The notes: a model not told the origin generated them from the sequence alone. A stretch of 64,000 bases of DNA from Streptomyces sp. HUAS CB01 (GCF_030406905.1 NZ_CP129137.1:7471501-7535500), one strand, 5' to 3'; counted from the first letter of the stretch, positions 1-7,876 are shown. Translations and numbers: made by a program.

Positions 1-56
1 GGGAGGACTTCGAGTTCCGCCTCAACGGCCCTCTCCCCCCGTACAGCTTCGTCTGA
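1..56 (+). CDS. gvpF: Gas vesicle protein GvpF/GvpL family, C-terminal end only
   Basis: Only the last 17 codons are inside the window; the gene starts upstream. The visible end reads [17 protein letters not shown] followed by TGA. This closely matches the end of the complete GvpF at 3896-4612 ([14 protein letters not shown]). The stretch G-P-x-P-P-Y-S-F is the typical terminus of the GvpF/GvpL family, which are accessory gas vesicle proteins. It is followed 10 bases later by gvpG, as in the second cluster, so F rather than L is the better name. What lies upstream (gvpO, gvpA) cannot be seen. Confidence 0.85.
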   Translation, partial: EDFEFRLNGPLPPYSFV

Positions 57-66
57 GGGTGATCCC

Positions 67-321
67 ATGGGCCTGCTCACGCAGATCGTGACCCTTCCGC
101 TGGCCCCCGTGCGCGGTGCCGTCTGGGTGATGGACCGGGTGCTGGAGGCGGCGGAGAACGAGTACTACGACCCCGAGCCCGTCCAGCGGGAGCTGGCGGA
201 GCTGGAGGCGCGGCTCCTCTCCGGCGAGATCGACGAGGAGACCTTCGACCGCCGCGAGGACGAGCTCCTGGAGCAGCTGGAGGAGATCAGGGCGTTCTGG
301 GACGAGCGGGGTCGGCCGTGA
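67..321 (+). CDS. gvpG: Gas vesicle protein GvpG (cluster 1)
   Basis: An 84-residue accessory gas vesicle protein. It opens with MGLLTQIVTLPLAPVRG, the hydrophobic amphipathic start shared with GvpG of cluster 2 (MGLLGELLLLPAAPVRG). The typical E-N-E-Y-Y-D-P-x-x-V-Q-R-E-L motif follows. The second half is a charged helix ending in FDRREDELLEQLEEI. Length and pattern fit the GvpG family, whose role is in vesicle assembly. It starts 10 bases after the upstream gvpF stop, and its stop overlaps the GTG start of the next gene by four bases, so the two are translationally coupled. Confidence 0.93.
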   Translation: MGLLTQIVTLPLAPVRGAVWVMDRVLEAAENEYYDPEPVQRELAELEARLLSGEIDEETFDRREDELLEQLEEIRAFWDERGRP

Positions 322-803
322 GCGATCCGCTGGCCGGCCGGATGGGCAACTATCCGTCCAGGGCCGCGCCGTACGGGCAGAGCTCCACCAGCAACCTGGC
401 GGACATCCTGGAGCGGGTCCTGGACAAGGGCATCGTCATCGCGGGCGACATCCAGATCAATCTGCTCGACATCGAGCTGTTGACCATCAAACTCCGTCTG
501 CTGGTCGCCTCCGTCGACAAGGCGAAGGAGATGGGCATCGACTGGTGGGAGCACGATCCCGCGCTGTCCTCGCGCGCCCGCGGGGGCGAACGGTCCCTCG
601 CCGAGGAGAACAGGCGGCTGCGGGCCGAGGTCGAGGCCCTGCGCAGGGGCGAGGCGTTGCCGGGAGGCCGGCGCTCGGCCACGGGGGCGGATGCGGAGGA
701 GGAGCCCGCCGAGGCCGAGCTCGTCGAGGAGGAACCCGTAGAGGAGGAACGGCCCCGGTCGTCCCGGCCGGCCCGACGTACCAGGAAGGCACGAGATGAG
801 TGA
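318..803 (+). CDS. gvpJ: GvpA-fold gas vesicle protein GvpJ with charged tail (cluster 1)
   Basis: 161 residues, GTG start overlapping the gvpG stop. Residues about 22-85 are a GvpA/GvpJ fold (LADILERVLDKGIVIAGDI, then NLLDIELLTIKLRLLVASVDKAKEMGIDWW), nearly identical to GvpJ of cluster 2. The tail is longer than in cluster 2: a short coiled coil (EENRRLRAEVEALRR), an acidic run rich in E, then a basic end (RPARRTRKARDE). GvpJ is a minor vesicle protein of the GvpA family. The charge-segregated tail recalls GvpY of cluster 2. The last eight bases overlap gvpL. Confidence 0.9.
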   Translation: MSDPLAGRMGNYPSRAAPYGQSSTSNLADILERVLDKGIVIAGDIQINLLDIELLTIKLRLLVASVDKAKEMGIDWWEHDPALSSRARGGERSLAEENRRLRAEVEALRRGEALPGGRRSATGADAEEEPAEAELVEEEPVEEERPRSSRPARRTRKARDE

Positions 804-1722
804 CCGTGTCTCCTACGTCTACGCCGTGGTGCGGGAGGCCGACGGGCTCCAGGAAGCCGTCGTCGGCACCACCGGGGTCGCCGGGGCGCCCGTGCGCCTG
901 CTCCCGCTCACCGGCGGTGACGGTCTGCTGCTCGCGGTGAGCGCCGTCCCCTCGGAGGACTTCCGGGAGGAGGCACTCAAGCAGCACCTGGAGGACCTTC
1001 GATGGCTGGAGTCCGTCGCGCGTGCGCACCACGCCGTCATCGAGGAACTGTCCGCCCGGACCACCGTCCTTCCCCTGCGTCTGGCCACCGTGTACCTGGA
1101 CGACGAGCGGGCGACGAACGCACTGGACGCACAGAGCGAGATCCTCGCCCGACGGCTGTCCCACCTCGCCGCCCACGTGGAGTGGGGAGTCAAGATCTAC
1201 GTCGAGTCGTCGGCGGCGCCCGCTCCGGGGCCTGTCGAGCCCGCGGGCTCCGAGGAGCTCAGCCCGGGCCGGGCGTATCTGCGGACCCGCAAGGCCCAGC
1301 GCACCGTACGGGACACCGCACACCGCTCGGCGCGGACCGCGGCCGAGCGGATCGAGGAGGCGGGCCGCCGGTACGCCGCCGACCGGGCCCGGCACCGTGT
1401 GCAGCAGGGCGAACTCGCCACCGCGCCGGGCGAGAACGTCCTCAATGACGCGTATCTCGTGGCGCGGGACCGGGCCGAGGCGTTCCGCGACGAGGTGAGC
1501 CGCGCGGCGGACGACCTGGACGGGGTACGGGTCGAACTCACCGGCCCCTGGGCGCCGTACTCGTTCGCGACACCGCCGGACACGGCCGGGGCGGCGGAGT
1601 CACCGCGGGCGGAGGGCCCCGCGGCTGCGACGGGGTTCGCCGGGCCGGCGGGGAGCGGGGCGCGAGCGGCCGCAGCGCACCCGGACACGCCCGCCGGGAC
1701 CGAGCGGGGCACGGAACAGTGA
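796..1722 (+). CDS. gvpL: Gas vesicle protein GvpL/GvpF family (cluster 1)
   Basis: 308 residues. The GvpF/L fold begins at VSYVYAVVREADG and ends near residue 260 with VRVELTGPWAPYSFA, the family terminus. An extra Ala/Gly/Pro-rich tail of about 45 residues follows and is probably disordered. A linker around residues 135-175 (SAAPAPGPVEPAGSEELS then RAYLRTRKAQR) separates two lobes, as in GvpL of cluster 2. The ATG lies inside the end of gvpJ, so translation is coupled. GvpF/L proteins are assembly factors that bind the GvpA-type shell protein. Confidence 0.92.
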   Translation: MSDRVSYVYAVVREADGLQEAVVGTTGVAGAPVRLLPLTGGDGLLLAVSAVPSEDFREEALKQHLEDLRWLESVARAHHAVIEELSARTTVLPLRLATVYLDDERATNALDAQSEILARRLSHLAAHVEWGVKIYVESSAAPAPGPVEPAGSEELSPGRAYLRTRKAQRTVRDTAHRSARTAAERIEEAGRRYAADRARHRVQQGELATAPGENVLNDAYLVARDRAEAFRDEVSRAADDLDGVRVELTGPWAPYSFATPPDTAGAAESPRAEGPAAATGFAGPAGSGARAAAAHPDTPAGTERGTEQ

Positions 1723-2057
1723 CGGCGCCCCGGCCGCTCCCGGGCGTGTCGCCCCGGCCGTCGGAGACCGACACCGCCCTGCCGGACCGTCAGGTCGCCC
1801 TCATCGACCTGCTGGACCGGTTGCTCAGCGGGGGAGTCGTCCTGACCGGTGACGTGGTGCTGTCGATCGCGGACATCGATCTCGTACGGATCTCCCTGCG
1901 CGCACTCATCATGTCCATCCGCTCCTCGGAGGGCGGCGGCGACACGGAGGGCAGTGCCTTCCCGGGGCCGGTTCACCCCGCGGAGGACAGCGGCCTCCCG
2001 GCGCGCGGCGCATCGGAGCGTGGCGACTTCCCAGGGGGCGGCGGCGATGGGCCCTGA
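1719..2057 (+). CDS. gvpS: GvpS, GvpA-family gas vesicle protein (cluster 1)
   Basis: 112 residues, GTG start overlapping the gvpL stop by four bases. The core at about residues 25-72 (VALIDLLDRLLSGGVVLTG then IADIDLVRISLRALIMSI) is a diverged GvpA fold, typical of the Streptomyces protein called GvpS or GvpM. The last 40 residues are Gly/Pro/Ser-rich. The gene overlaps the start of gvpK by 11 bases. The L-S-K order is repeated exactly in the second cluster. Confidence 0.88.
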   Translation: MTAPRPLPGVSPRPSETDTALPDRQVALIDLLDRLLSGGVVLTGDVVLSIADIDLVRISLRALIMSIRSSEGGGDTEGSAFPGPVHPAEDSGLPARGASERGDFPGGGGDGP

Positions 2058-2454
2058 GGGCGAGGGGGACAGGGGCCGCCGCTTCGACGAGGTCGCGGAG
2101 GCCGCGGCCCGGGCCTTCCGGCTGCTGCCCGCCGCACCGCAGGACCTGCCCGCGTCCGGCCGCGCCGCGCCGTCACCCGCCCGCAGGATCAGCGCCGACC
2201 CCGACACGGTGGAGCGGGACCTCGTACGACTCGTCCTCACGCTCGTCGAACTGCTCCGGCAGTTGATGGAGCGTCAGGCATTGCACCGGGTCGACCAGGG
2301 CGACCTCACCGAGGAGCAGGAGGAGCGGCTGGGGGCGACGCTCATGATCCTCCACGACCGCATGACGGACCTGTGCGACCAGTACGGGCTGACGATGGAG
2401 GACCTCAACCTCGACCTCGGGCCCCTGGGCACCCTGCTGCCACCCGCCGACTGA
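2047..2454 (+). CDS. gvpK: Gas vesicle protein GvpK (cluster 1)
   Basis: 135 residues from the ATG at 2047, which overlaps the gvpS stop. An upstream in-frame ATG at 1849 would give a meaningless extension through gvpS. The GvpK core starts at about residue 48 with ISADPDTVERDLVRLVLTL and continues through ELLRQLMERQALHRVDQGDL, TEEQEERLGATLM and the LNLDLGPLGTLLP end. It is strongly similar to GvpK of cluster 2 (8166-8447), which lacks the 47-residue N-terminal extension seen here. Last gene of cluster 1. Confidence 0.93.
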   Translation: MGPEGEGDRGRRFDEVAEAAARAFRLLPAAPQDLPASGRAAPSPARRISADPDTVERDLVRLVLTLVELLRQLMERQALHRVDQGDLTEEQEERLGATLMILHDRMTDLCDQYGLTMEDLNLDLGPLGTLLPPAD

Positions 2455-2525
2455 ACGCGGGCGGCCTCTGCGCGCCCACCGGAGCGGGCGGTTGGGACAG
2501 GGCCGGCCACCTTCCGCATCCGTGG

Positions 2526-2550
2526 GCGTGTCCGACAGGACTCCGGGTAC
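2526..2550 (+). promoter_or_regulatory. Sigma-B-type promoter in front of the Holin-X-like gene
   Basis: GCGT at 2526-2529, fifteen bases, then GGGTAC at 2545-2550 fits the published Streptomyces sigma-B pattern G-N-N-T, 14 to 16 bases, GGGTA(C/T). The ATG of the next gene is only nine bases after the -10 box, so the transcript would be leaderless or nearly so. That agrees with the absence of a good ribosome site there. Inference from sequence only. Confidence 0.5.
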
Positions 2551-2559
2551 GCGAGCGCC

Positions 2560-2913
2560 ATGGACACCAACCCCTCGGACCAGATGGCCCGGGCCGTCCG
2601 GGAAGCGCTCGCGGACGAGCTGCGCAAGCAGACGACGAAGCAGCGCCGCGCGGCGCTCTACTACAGCGCGGCGGGCGCCGCCGGCCTCTACGCGGGCGCG
2701 GCGCTCGTCGGCTGCCTCGTACTCCTGCTCAGCGCGGCGATACCCGCGTGGGCCGCCGCACTGATCGCCGCCGTCGCACTCGCGGTCGCGGCGGTCCTGC
2801 TCAGGTCCGCCGCCCGGAAGGAGCGTGTCCCCCCGGCATCCGCCGCAGTCCCTCCCGGGACGCCGCCGATGCCTCCGCAGGCACCGGATCCCGGCGCCGG
2901 GGCACGCCCATGA
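2560..2913 (+). CDS. Small membrane protein, Actinobacterial Holin-X / phage holin family
   Basis: 117 residues. A charged N-terminal helix (residues 1-32, REALADELRKQTTKQRR) is followed by two hydrophobic segments at about 38-60 and 63-85 (AAGLYAGAALVGCLVLLL and AWAAALIAAVALAVAAVLL). A Pro-rich tail ends the protein. This is the layout of the Holin-X (DUF1469) membrane proteins common in Streptomyces; they are not proven holins. The gene sits between the two gvp clusters, with a sigma-B-like promoter at 2526-2550 and no clear ribosome site. It may share control with gvpO downstream. Confidence 0.75.
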   Translation: MDTNPSDQMARAVREALADELRKQTTKQRRAALYYSAAGAAGLYAGAALVGCLVLLLSAAIPAWAAALIAAVALAVAAVLLRSAARKERVPPASAAVPPGTPPMPPQAPDPGAGARP

Positions 2914-2970
2914 CGACCAGTCATGTTTCCGCCGACGACAAGCGGCAACCAGAGGGAGGACGAGGTCGCG

Positions 2971-3279
2971 ATGACCAACTCAACCAGAAAGTCCGGTGGC
3001 GGTGACACCGGGGCGGATCGGCCGTCGACGGCGATGGACGTCATGCGGGCGGCCCGCGACCAGCTCACCGAACTCACAGGAACGCAGGTCGAGTCGGTGT
3101 CGTCCTTCGCACGGACGGAGGACGGCTGGGAGCTTGCCGTCGAGGTGGTCGAGCTCGCCCGTATCCCCGACACGACCAGCCTGCTCGCGACGTACGAGGT
3201 CTCCCTGGACCCCGACGGCGAGCTGACCACGTACCGACGGGTCCGGCGCTACGAGCGCGGGAGGGCGGATCCCTCCTGA
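2971..3279 (+). CDS. gvpO: Gas vesicle protein GvpO (cluster 2)
   Basis: 102 residues from ATG 2971, chosen because GAGGGAGGA lies about ten bases upstream. An earlier in-frame ATG at 2923 would add 16 residues without a ribosome site. The core, from about residue 22, reads [22 protein letters not shown], then [35 protein letters not shown] and [10 protein letters not shown]. This is the standard GvpO family pattern. GvpO is an accessory or regulatory vesicle protein, and in Streptomyces it starts the operon just before gvpA, as here. Confidence 0.93.
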   Translation: MTNSTRKSGGGDTGADRPSTAMDVMRAARDQLTELTGTQVESVSSFARTEDGWELAVEVVELARIPDTTSLLATYEVSLDPDGELTTYRRVRRYERGRADPS

Positions 3280-3476
3280 GCGCTCCGGGCCACCGGGCCG
3301 AACGCCCCCGACCATCGGGCCGGGACCGGCGCCCGGCAGCCGCGAAGGCGGACCCGTGCCCCCGTGCACCTCACCCGTGCGCAGCTCCGCGACCGACCGC
3401 GGGACGTCCGCCGGCGTGCCCGCCGGGCGGACCCGGGGGCACCGGCCACAACGACCAGAGAAGGAGGACCGGAACC

Positions 3477-3899
3477 ATGACGGTTGTTCCGGCACAACAG
3501 AGCCGCTCCGGCGGCGGTACCAGCGGACTGTACGACGTTCTCGAACTCGTCCTCGACCGAGGGCTCGTGATCGACGCGTTCGTGCGGGTGTCGCTGGTCG
3601 GCATCGAGATCCTGAAGATCGACGTACGTGTCGTCGTCGCGAGCGTCGACACCTATCTGCGCTTCGCCGAGGCGTGCAACCGACTCGACCTGGAATCGGG
3701 ACGCAACGCCAGCCCCGGACTGCCCGACCTCGTCGGGGAGATAACCGAGTCCGGCGCACGGGGCAAGTCCAAGGGCGCGCTCTCGGGAGCCGCCCAGACC
3801 ATCTCCGAGGCCTTCGAGAAGGCCCGTGACGAGAGCTCTTCGGAGAGCAGGCCCCGCAGCCGCCGCACCACGTCGCGCAAGAAGGAGGAGCAGGAGTGA
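3477..3899 (+). CDS. gvpA: Gas vesicle structural protein GvpA (cluster 2)
   Basis: 140 residues, preceded by AAGGAGGA at 3461-3468. Residues about 16-65 are the classic GvpA shell fold: [54 protein letters not shown] canonical GvpA is about 70-75 residues. This one has a 70-residue C-terminal extension that is Gly/Ser-rich and ends in a basic-acidic tail ([14 protein letters not shown]). The extension would lie outside the beta-rib core. The stop overlaps the gvpF start by four bases. A 197-base spacer separates it from gvpO and may hold its own promoter. Confidence 0.95.
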   Translation: MTVVPAQQSRSGGGTSGLYDVLELVLDRGLVIDAFVRVSLVGIEILKIDVRVVVASVDTYLRFAEACNRLDLESGRNASPGLPDLVGEITESGARGKSKGALSGAAQTISEAFEKARDESSSESRPRSRRTTSRKKEEQE

Positions 3900-4612
3900 G
3901 TACGTACGTCTACGGCATCGCCCGCCGCTCCCACCCGGGCCCGGCGTCGGAACTCGTCGGTGTCGGCGATCCGCCCCTGCCCGTGCGCACCGTCGCCGGC
4001 GGCGAGTTGATCGCCATCGTCAGTGACGCTCCCGAGAACCTGCGGCCCAAGCGCCGTGATCTGCTCGCCCACCAGAACGTTCTCGCGGAAGCCTCCGCGA
4101 CCGGGGCGGTGCTGCCGATGCGCTTCGGCGGGGTGTCGCCCGACGACGACGCGGTGAAGGCGGTCCTCGCGGAACGCGCGGAACACTTCGAGCAGCGGCT
4201 CACGGCCCTCGACGGCAAGGTCGAGTTCAACGTGAAGGCGTCCCACGACGAGGAGGCCGTACTGCACCGCATCCTCGCGGAGAACGCCGAGCTGCGTGCG
4301 ATGAGCGAGGCCAACAAGGCGGCCGGCGGCGGCACCCAGGAGCAGAAGATCCAGCTCGGTGAGCGGATCGTGGCCGCCGTGCAGCAGCGGGAGCTGATCG
4401 ACGCCGACATCGTGCACCGCGAACTCACGGGCCTGACGGAGTCGGTCAGCGTCGGCCCGGAGTCCACCGGCTGGCTCGCCAACATCTCCTGCCTGGTCGC
4501 GCGGGACGACGCGGACGCGTTCGTCGCGGCCGTCGACAGGCTGGCCAAGGACAATCCGCACCTGTCGCTGCAGCTCAACGGTCCGCTGCCCCCGTACAGC
4601 TTCGTGGAGTGA
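3896..4612 (+). CDS. gvpF: Gas vesicle protein GvpF (cluster 2)
   Basis: 238 residues. It starts [14 protein letters not shown] and ends [11 protein letters not shown], the family signature. The first lobe contains [18 protein letters not shown] and [17 protein letters not shown] helical middle ([13 protein letters not shown] then [12 protein letters not shown]) follows. GvpF binds the GvpA shell protein and assists its assembly. Translation is coupled to gvpA by a four-base overlap. The fragment at 1-56 shows that cluster 1 carries a paralogue. Confidence 0.95.
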   Translation: MSTYVYGIARRSHPGPASELVGVGDPPLPVRTVAGGELIAIVSDAPENLRPKRRDLLAHQNVLAEASATGAVLPMRFGGVSPDDDAVKAVLAERAEHFEQRLTALDGKVEFNVKASHDEEAVLHRILAENAELRAMSEANKAAGGGTQEQKIQLGERIVAAVQQRELIDADIVHRELTGLTESVSVGPESTGWLANISCLVARDDADAFVAAVDRLAKDNPHLSLQLNGPLPPYSFVE

Positions 4613-4618
4613 ACTCCC

Positions 4619-4855
4619 ATGGGACTGCTGGGTGAGCTGCTGCTCCTGCCCGCGGCGCCGGTCCGGGGCACCTTCTGGGTGCTCCGGCAGGTCGCCGACG
4701 AGGCGGAGCGGCGGTACTACGACCCCTCGACGATCCGGCGTGAACTGGCCGAGCTGGAGCGCCGGCTGGAAGGCGGGGAGATCAGCGAGGAGGAGTTCGA
4801 CCGGCGTGAGGACGAGCTTCTCGACCGCCTGGAGAAGGCGGCGGGGACCTCATGA
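4619..4855 (+). CDS. gvpG: Gas vesicle protein GvpG (cluster 2)
   Basis: 78 residues, starting six bases after the gvpF stop. The sequence GGAGTGA at the end of gvpF may act as its ribosome site. The family pattern is complete: MGLLGELLLLPAAPVRGT, RRYYDPSTIRRELAELE, then EISEEEFDRREDELLDRLE. It is a close paralogue of the 67-321 protein. It is a small assembly factor, helical throughout. Confidence 0.94.
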   Translation: MGLLGELLLLPAAPVRGTFWVLRQVADEAERRYYDPSTIRRELAELERRLEGGEISEEEFDRREDELLDRLEKAAGTS

Positions 4856-4874
4856 GCAGAGGGACGGCGGCACG

Positions 4875-5837
4875 ATGAACAACGGGCTCGCAGTGGGGCT
4901 CGCGGTCGGCGCGGGCTATGTGCTGGGGCGGACGAGGAAGGCGAAACTCGCTCTGGCCGTCGGTACCGTCGTGGTGTGCAGGCGGCTCGACATGGGGCCG
5001 CGTGAGCTGGTCGGAGTGTTCTCCCATCCGTTCCGGAGCATTCCGCAGTTCAAGGACATCGGTGACCAGCTGCGCGAGGACCTGCGGGGAGTCGGCAGCG
5101 CCGCGGTCGGAGCCGTCGTCAACCGGCAGCTCCACGGGCTGGCGGACCGGTTGCGCGAACGCACCTTCGATGTCCGGGACCGGGTGTACGGGGCGGTCGG
5201 ACCGGGGGACGAGCGGAACTCCGACGAGGACCTCGAGGACGACCTCGACGGCGACTTCGACGAAGTTCACGACGAAGTTCTCGACGACGCACTCGACGAC
5301 GATTTCGACCAGGACGTGGACGTGGACGCCGACGAGGGCTTTGTCGGGGACTCCGAGCAGGACCTCGAGGACGTCGACGAGGAAGTGGACGACGACCCCG
5401 ACGAACGGGACCCCGAGGAACGGGACCCCGAAGGGCTCGACCCTGAAGGGCCCGACCCCGACGAGGACGGAGCCGAGAGGCCGACGCGGGCCACGGCTCC
5501 GAGGACCGAGCAGGGGAGGAGGCCGGCCGCGAAAGAGGCGACCGGCGGGGGGAAATCCACCTCGCGCCACCGCACTGCGGCGAGGAAGACGCCCGCCGAG
5601 AAGGCGCCCGCCGAGAAGGCGCCCGCCAAGAAGTCCACGACGAGGAAGACCACGACGAGGAAGACGGCGGCCAAGAAGACCACGACGAGGAAGACGGCGG
5701 CCAAGAAGACCACGCCCAGGAAGACGGCGGCCAAGAAGACCACGCCCAGGAAGACGGCGGCCACGAAGCCCGCTGCCGAGAAGGCGGCCTCCTCCCGGAA
5801 GAGTGCTTCCGCACGAGAGGGCCGCGCGGATGGCTGA
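4875..5837 (+). CDS. gvpY: Gas vesicle-associated GvpY with histone-H1-like tail
   Basis: 320 residues from ATG 4875. Three parts are visible. Residues 1-95 form a conserved-looking head with a hydrophobic start (NNGLAVGLAVGAGYVLGRTRKAKLALAVGTVVV), then LGRELVGVF-like and QLREDLRGV segments. Residues about 114-205 are extremely acidic (mostly D and E). Residues about 220-320 are Lys/Arg/Ala/Thr-rich, with four copies of a ten-residue unit like KKTTTRKTAA (30-base repeats near 5644-5763), resembling bacterial histone-H1-like tails. The position G-Y-Z-J is the Streptomyces gvp order. Its function is unknown; cluster 1 lacks it. Confidence 0.82.
   Translation: MNNGLAVGLAVGAGYVLGRTRKAKLALAVGTVVVCRRLDMGPRELVGVFSHPFRSIPQFKDIGDQLREDLRGVGSAAVGAVVNRQLHGLADRLRERTFDVRDRVYGAVGPGDERNSDEDLEDDLDGDFDEVHDEVLDDALDDDFDQDVDVDADEGFVGDSEQDLEDVDEEVDDDPDERDPEERDPEGLDPEGPDPDEDGAERPTRATAPRTEQGRRPAAKEATGGGKSTSRHRTAARKTPAEKAPAEKAPAKKSTTRKTTTRKTAAKKTTTRKTAAKKTTPRKTAAKKTTPRKTAATKPAAEKAASSRKSASAREGRADG
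5644..5763 (+). repeat. 30-base coding tandem repeat in gvpY
   Basis: About four in-frame copies of a 30-base unit encoding K-K-T-T-(T/P)-R-K-T-A-A. Copies 1-2 carry the T form and copies 3-4 the P form, which suggests pairwise duplication. It forms the basic tail of GvpY. Confidence 0.85.
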
Positions 5838-6711
5838 CGCGAGAAACGCCGGGGGCCTGCTCTCCGCCGTGGACCCGGACGCGGTCGAGCGGGTGAAGGC
5901 GGAACTGCGCAACTACGCCGTCGCCCGTGCCGAGTACCTGCTCGCCTCCCTCGGGCGCAGGCTCGGTGAGGCGGTCGTCACGCTGCACGACATCGCCGAC
6001 GGCCGCAGCCCCGGCTTCGCGCGGCTCGCCCTCGACGGCGGCCGCAAGCTCTCGCAGGGCAGGAGCCCCCTGCGCGCGGCGGTGGAGATCGGCGCCTCGC
6101 GCCTGAGGGACGGCATCTCCGACCGCATCGCCAGGCGCATCACCCGCGCCGGGGGCGACCAGGGACCGGCTGTGGTGGTGGAGTCCGTCGACGTCGGCGT
6201 GCCCGTGTCCCGCGCGTACGACCTGTGGTCCCGTCAGGAGGCCCTGCCCGCACTTGCGATGGGCGTCCGGGAGGAGACCGCGTCGGACGAGAACGGCGTC
6301 GTCTGGAACTCCCGCGGCGCGAAGGGCACGGTCGACGGCGTCGTGACCTTCCACGCGATCGGGGACACGCTCACCCGCGTCCTGCTGGTCGTCGAGTACC
6401 ACCCCCGAGGGCTGGTCGAGCGGGCCGGCGCGCTGCTGGGCACTCCGGGCCGCCGGGCACGCCTCGACCTCACGGGCTTCGCACGTCGCGTCGCGATGCG
6501 CAGGCGCGATGACGACGAGCGGCCCGACACGGACCACGACGACGCGACAGCCCCGGGAGAGCAGGAGCCCCACGACCCCGCATCACACGACGCCGAGACC
6601 GACCACTCCGACACGCACGACCCCGACAGGCACGACGCCGAGGCGCACGCCGACGGGACGTACAGCCACGACACGGCCCGCGCTGAGGCCGGGACCGGAG
6701 GAACCCCATGA
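5830..6711 (+). CDS. gvpZ: GvpZ: SRPBCC-like domain protein with His/Asp-rich tail
   Basis: 293 residues from ATG 5830, inside the end of gvpY. Residues 1-110 are helical (VERVKAELRNYAVARAEYLLASLGRRLGEAV). Residues about 116-215 look like a polyketide-cyclase/SRPBCC fold: VVVESVDVGVPVSRAYDLW, FHAIGDTLTRVLLVVEYHPRGLVE. The last 70 residues are dominated by D, H, E and T and contain more than a dozen histidines. Such a tail could bind divalent metal; that is inference. Cluster 1 has no homologue. The stop overlaps the gvpJ start. Confidence 0.82.
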   Translation: MADARNAGGLLSAVDPDAVERVKAELRNYAVARAEYLLASLGRRLGEAVVTLHDIADGRSPGFARLALDGGRKLSQGRSPLRAAVEIGASRLRDGISDRIARRITRAGGDQGPAVVVESVDVGVPVSRAYDLWSRQEALPALAMGVREETASDENGVVWNSRGAKGTVDGVVTFHAIGDTLTRVLLVVEYHPRGLVERAGALLGTPGRRARLDLTGFARRVAMRRRDDDERPDTDHDDATAPGEQEPHDPASHDAETDHSDTHDPDRHDAEAHADGTYSHDTARAEAGTGGTP

Positions 6712-7022
6712 CCACCCCGAGCCGGCTTCCGGACCCCTACGGCTCCGGCGGATCGGGAGCCAACCTCGCCGACATCCTTGAACGGGTGCTCGACAAGGGC
6801 ATCGTCATCGCAGGCGACATCCGCATCAATCTGCTCGACATCGAACTGCTGACCATCAAGCTGCGTCTCGTCGTCGCCTCGGTCGAACGGGCGAAGGAGA
6901 TGGGCATCGACTGGTGGGAGGACGACCCGTCGCTGTCGTCCGGAGCCCGCAGGCGTGAACTCTCCGAGGAGAACGAGCGGTTGCGACAGCGCATCGCGGC
7001 ACTGGAGGCGGATACCGCATGA
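6708..7022 (+). CDS. gvpJ: GvpA-fold gas vesicle protein GvpJ (cluster 2)
   Basis: 104 residues. Residues about 15-75 (ANLADILERVLDKGIVIAGD, NLLDIELLTIKLRLVVASVERAKEMGIDWWEDDP) match the cluster 1 GvpJ almost residue for residue. The tail is short, ending in a small coiled coil (SEENERLRQRIAALE) without the acidic-basic extension of the cluster 1 copy. It overlaps gvpZ and gvpL by four bases each. Confidence 0.93.
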   Translation: MTTPSRLPDPYGSGGSGANLADILERVLDKGIVIAGDIRINLLDIELLTIKLRLVVASVERAKEMGIDWWEDDPSLSSGARRRELSEENERLRQRIAALEADTA

Positions 7023-7876
7023 CCGAGGTGTGTTATGTCTACGCCGTGACCCGGCCCTTCGACGAGGCCGCCGCACCCCTGCACGAAGGGATGCGTGGCG
7101 TCGCCGGCGCCCCAGCGAGGCTGCTTGCCCACGACGGGCTCGTCGCCGTGCTGAGCGACGTGCCGGCCGAGGAGTTCTCCGACGTCGCCCTGCGCGAGCG
7201 GCTGGAGGACCTCGACTGGCTCGCCGCCACCGCACGGGGCCACGACGCCGTGGTGAGCGCACTGACCACGGTCACCACACCGCTGCCCCTGCGTCTCGTG
7301 ACGGTGTGCCGGGACGACGACGGGGTGCGGCGGCTCTTGGACTCCGGTCGCGACCGGTTCGCCCGGGCCCTGGAACGGCTCGACGGACGTGTGGAATGGG
7401 GAGTCAAGGTCTACGCCGAAGGGGCCGAGGGCACCCAGGAGGCCCGGAGGGCCGGGAACGCCCGGCCCGAGAACGCGGCTGCGCGGGCCGCCGACGAGGG
7501 CTCCGCACAGGGCCGCCGCCCCGCGACCGGTCGCGACTACCTGAAGCAGCGGATGCGCCGCCGCGATGCCACCGAGGGCGTCTGGGCGCAGGCCGACGCC
7601 CTCTCGCGGACCCTGCACACGGAGCTCGCCCGGTACGCCGAGGCCGAGCAGGTGCACCGGCCCCAGGACCCCCGGCTGCCGGGGGCGGCGCGCGGCAATG
7701 TGCTCAACGCCGCCTATCTCGTACCGCGCGAGAAGGGGGAGGCGTTCGCCGAGGAGGTGCGGCGGCTGACACCACCCGGTAGGGGCATCCGTGTGGAGCT
7801 GACCGGGCCGTGGGCACCGTACTCCTTCGCCGTCACCACGGCCGTACCGGCCGCGGAGGAGGGCGAGGCGGAGTGA
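7019..7876 (+). CDS. gvpL: Gas vesicle protein GvpL (cluster 2)
   Basis: 285 residues. It begins TEVCYVYAVTRPFDEA and ends with RVELTGPWAPYSFAV plus a short acidic tail, the same frame of motifs as the 796-1722 protein. Shared blocks include LLAHDGLVAVLSDVPAEEF, VEWGVKVYAE and NVLNAAYLV. The central linker (residues about 140-175) is Ala/Gly-rich and variable. It is a GvpF/L family assembly factor. Start and stop both overlap neighbours, so it is translated in a coupled series J-L-S-K. Confidence 0.94.
   Translation: MTEVCYVYAVTRPFDEAAAPLHEGMRGVAGAPARLLAHDGLVAVLSDVPAEEFSDVALRERLEDLDWLAATARGHDAVVSALTTVTTPLPLRLVTVCRDDDGVRRLLDSGRDRFARALERLDGRVEWGVKVYAEGAEGTQEARRAGNARPENAAARAADEGSAQGRRPATGRDYLKQRMRRRDATEGVWAQADALSRTLHTELARYAEAEQVHRPQDPRLPGAARGNVLNAAYLVPREKGEAFAEEVRRLTPPGRGIRVELTGPWAPYSFAVTTAVPAAEEGEAE

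Noticed and set aside
4632..5837. A 401-codon version of GvpY starting at 4632
   Set aside because: The first 81 codons run out of frame through gvpG and are Arg/Ser-rich; ATG 4875 gives the hydrophobic head expected of GvpY.
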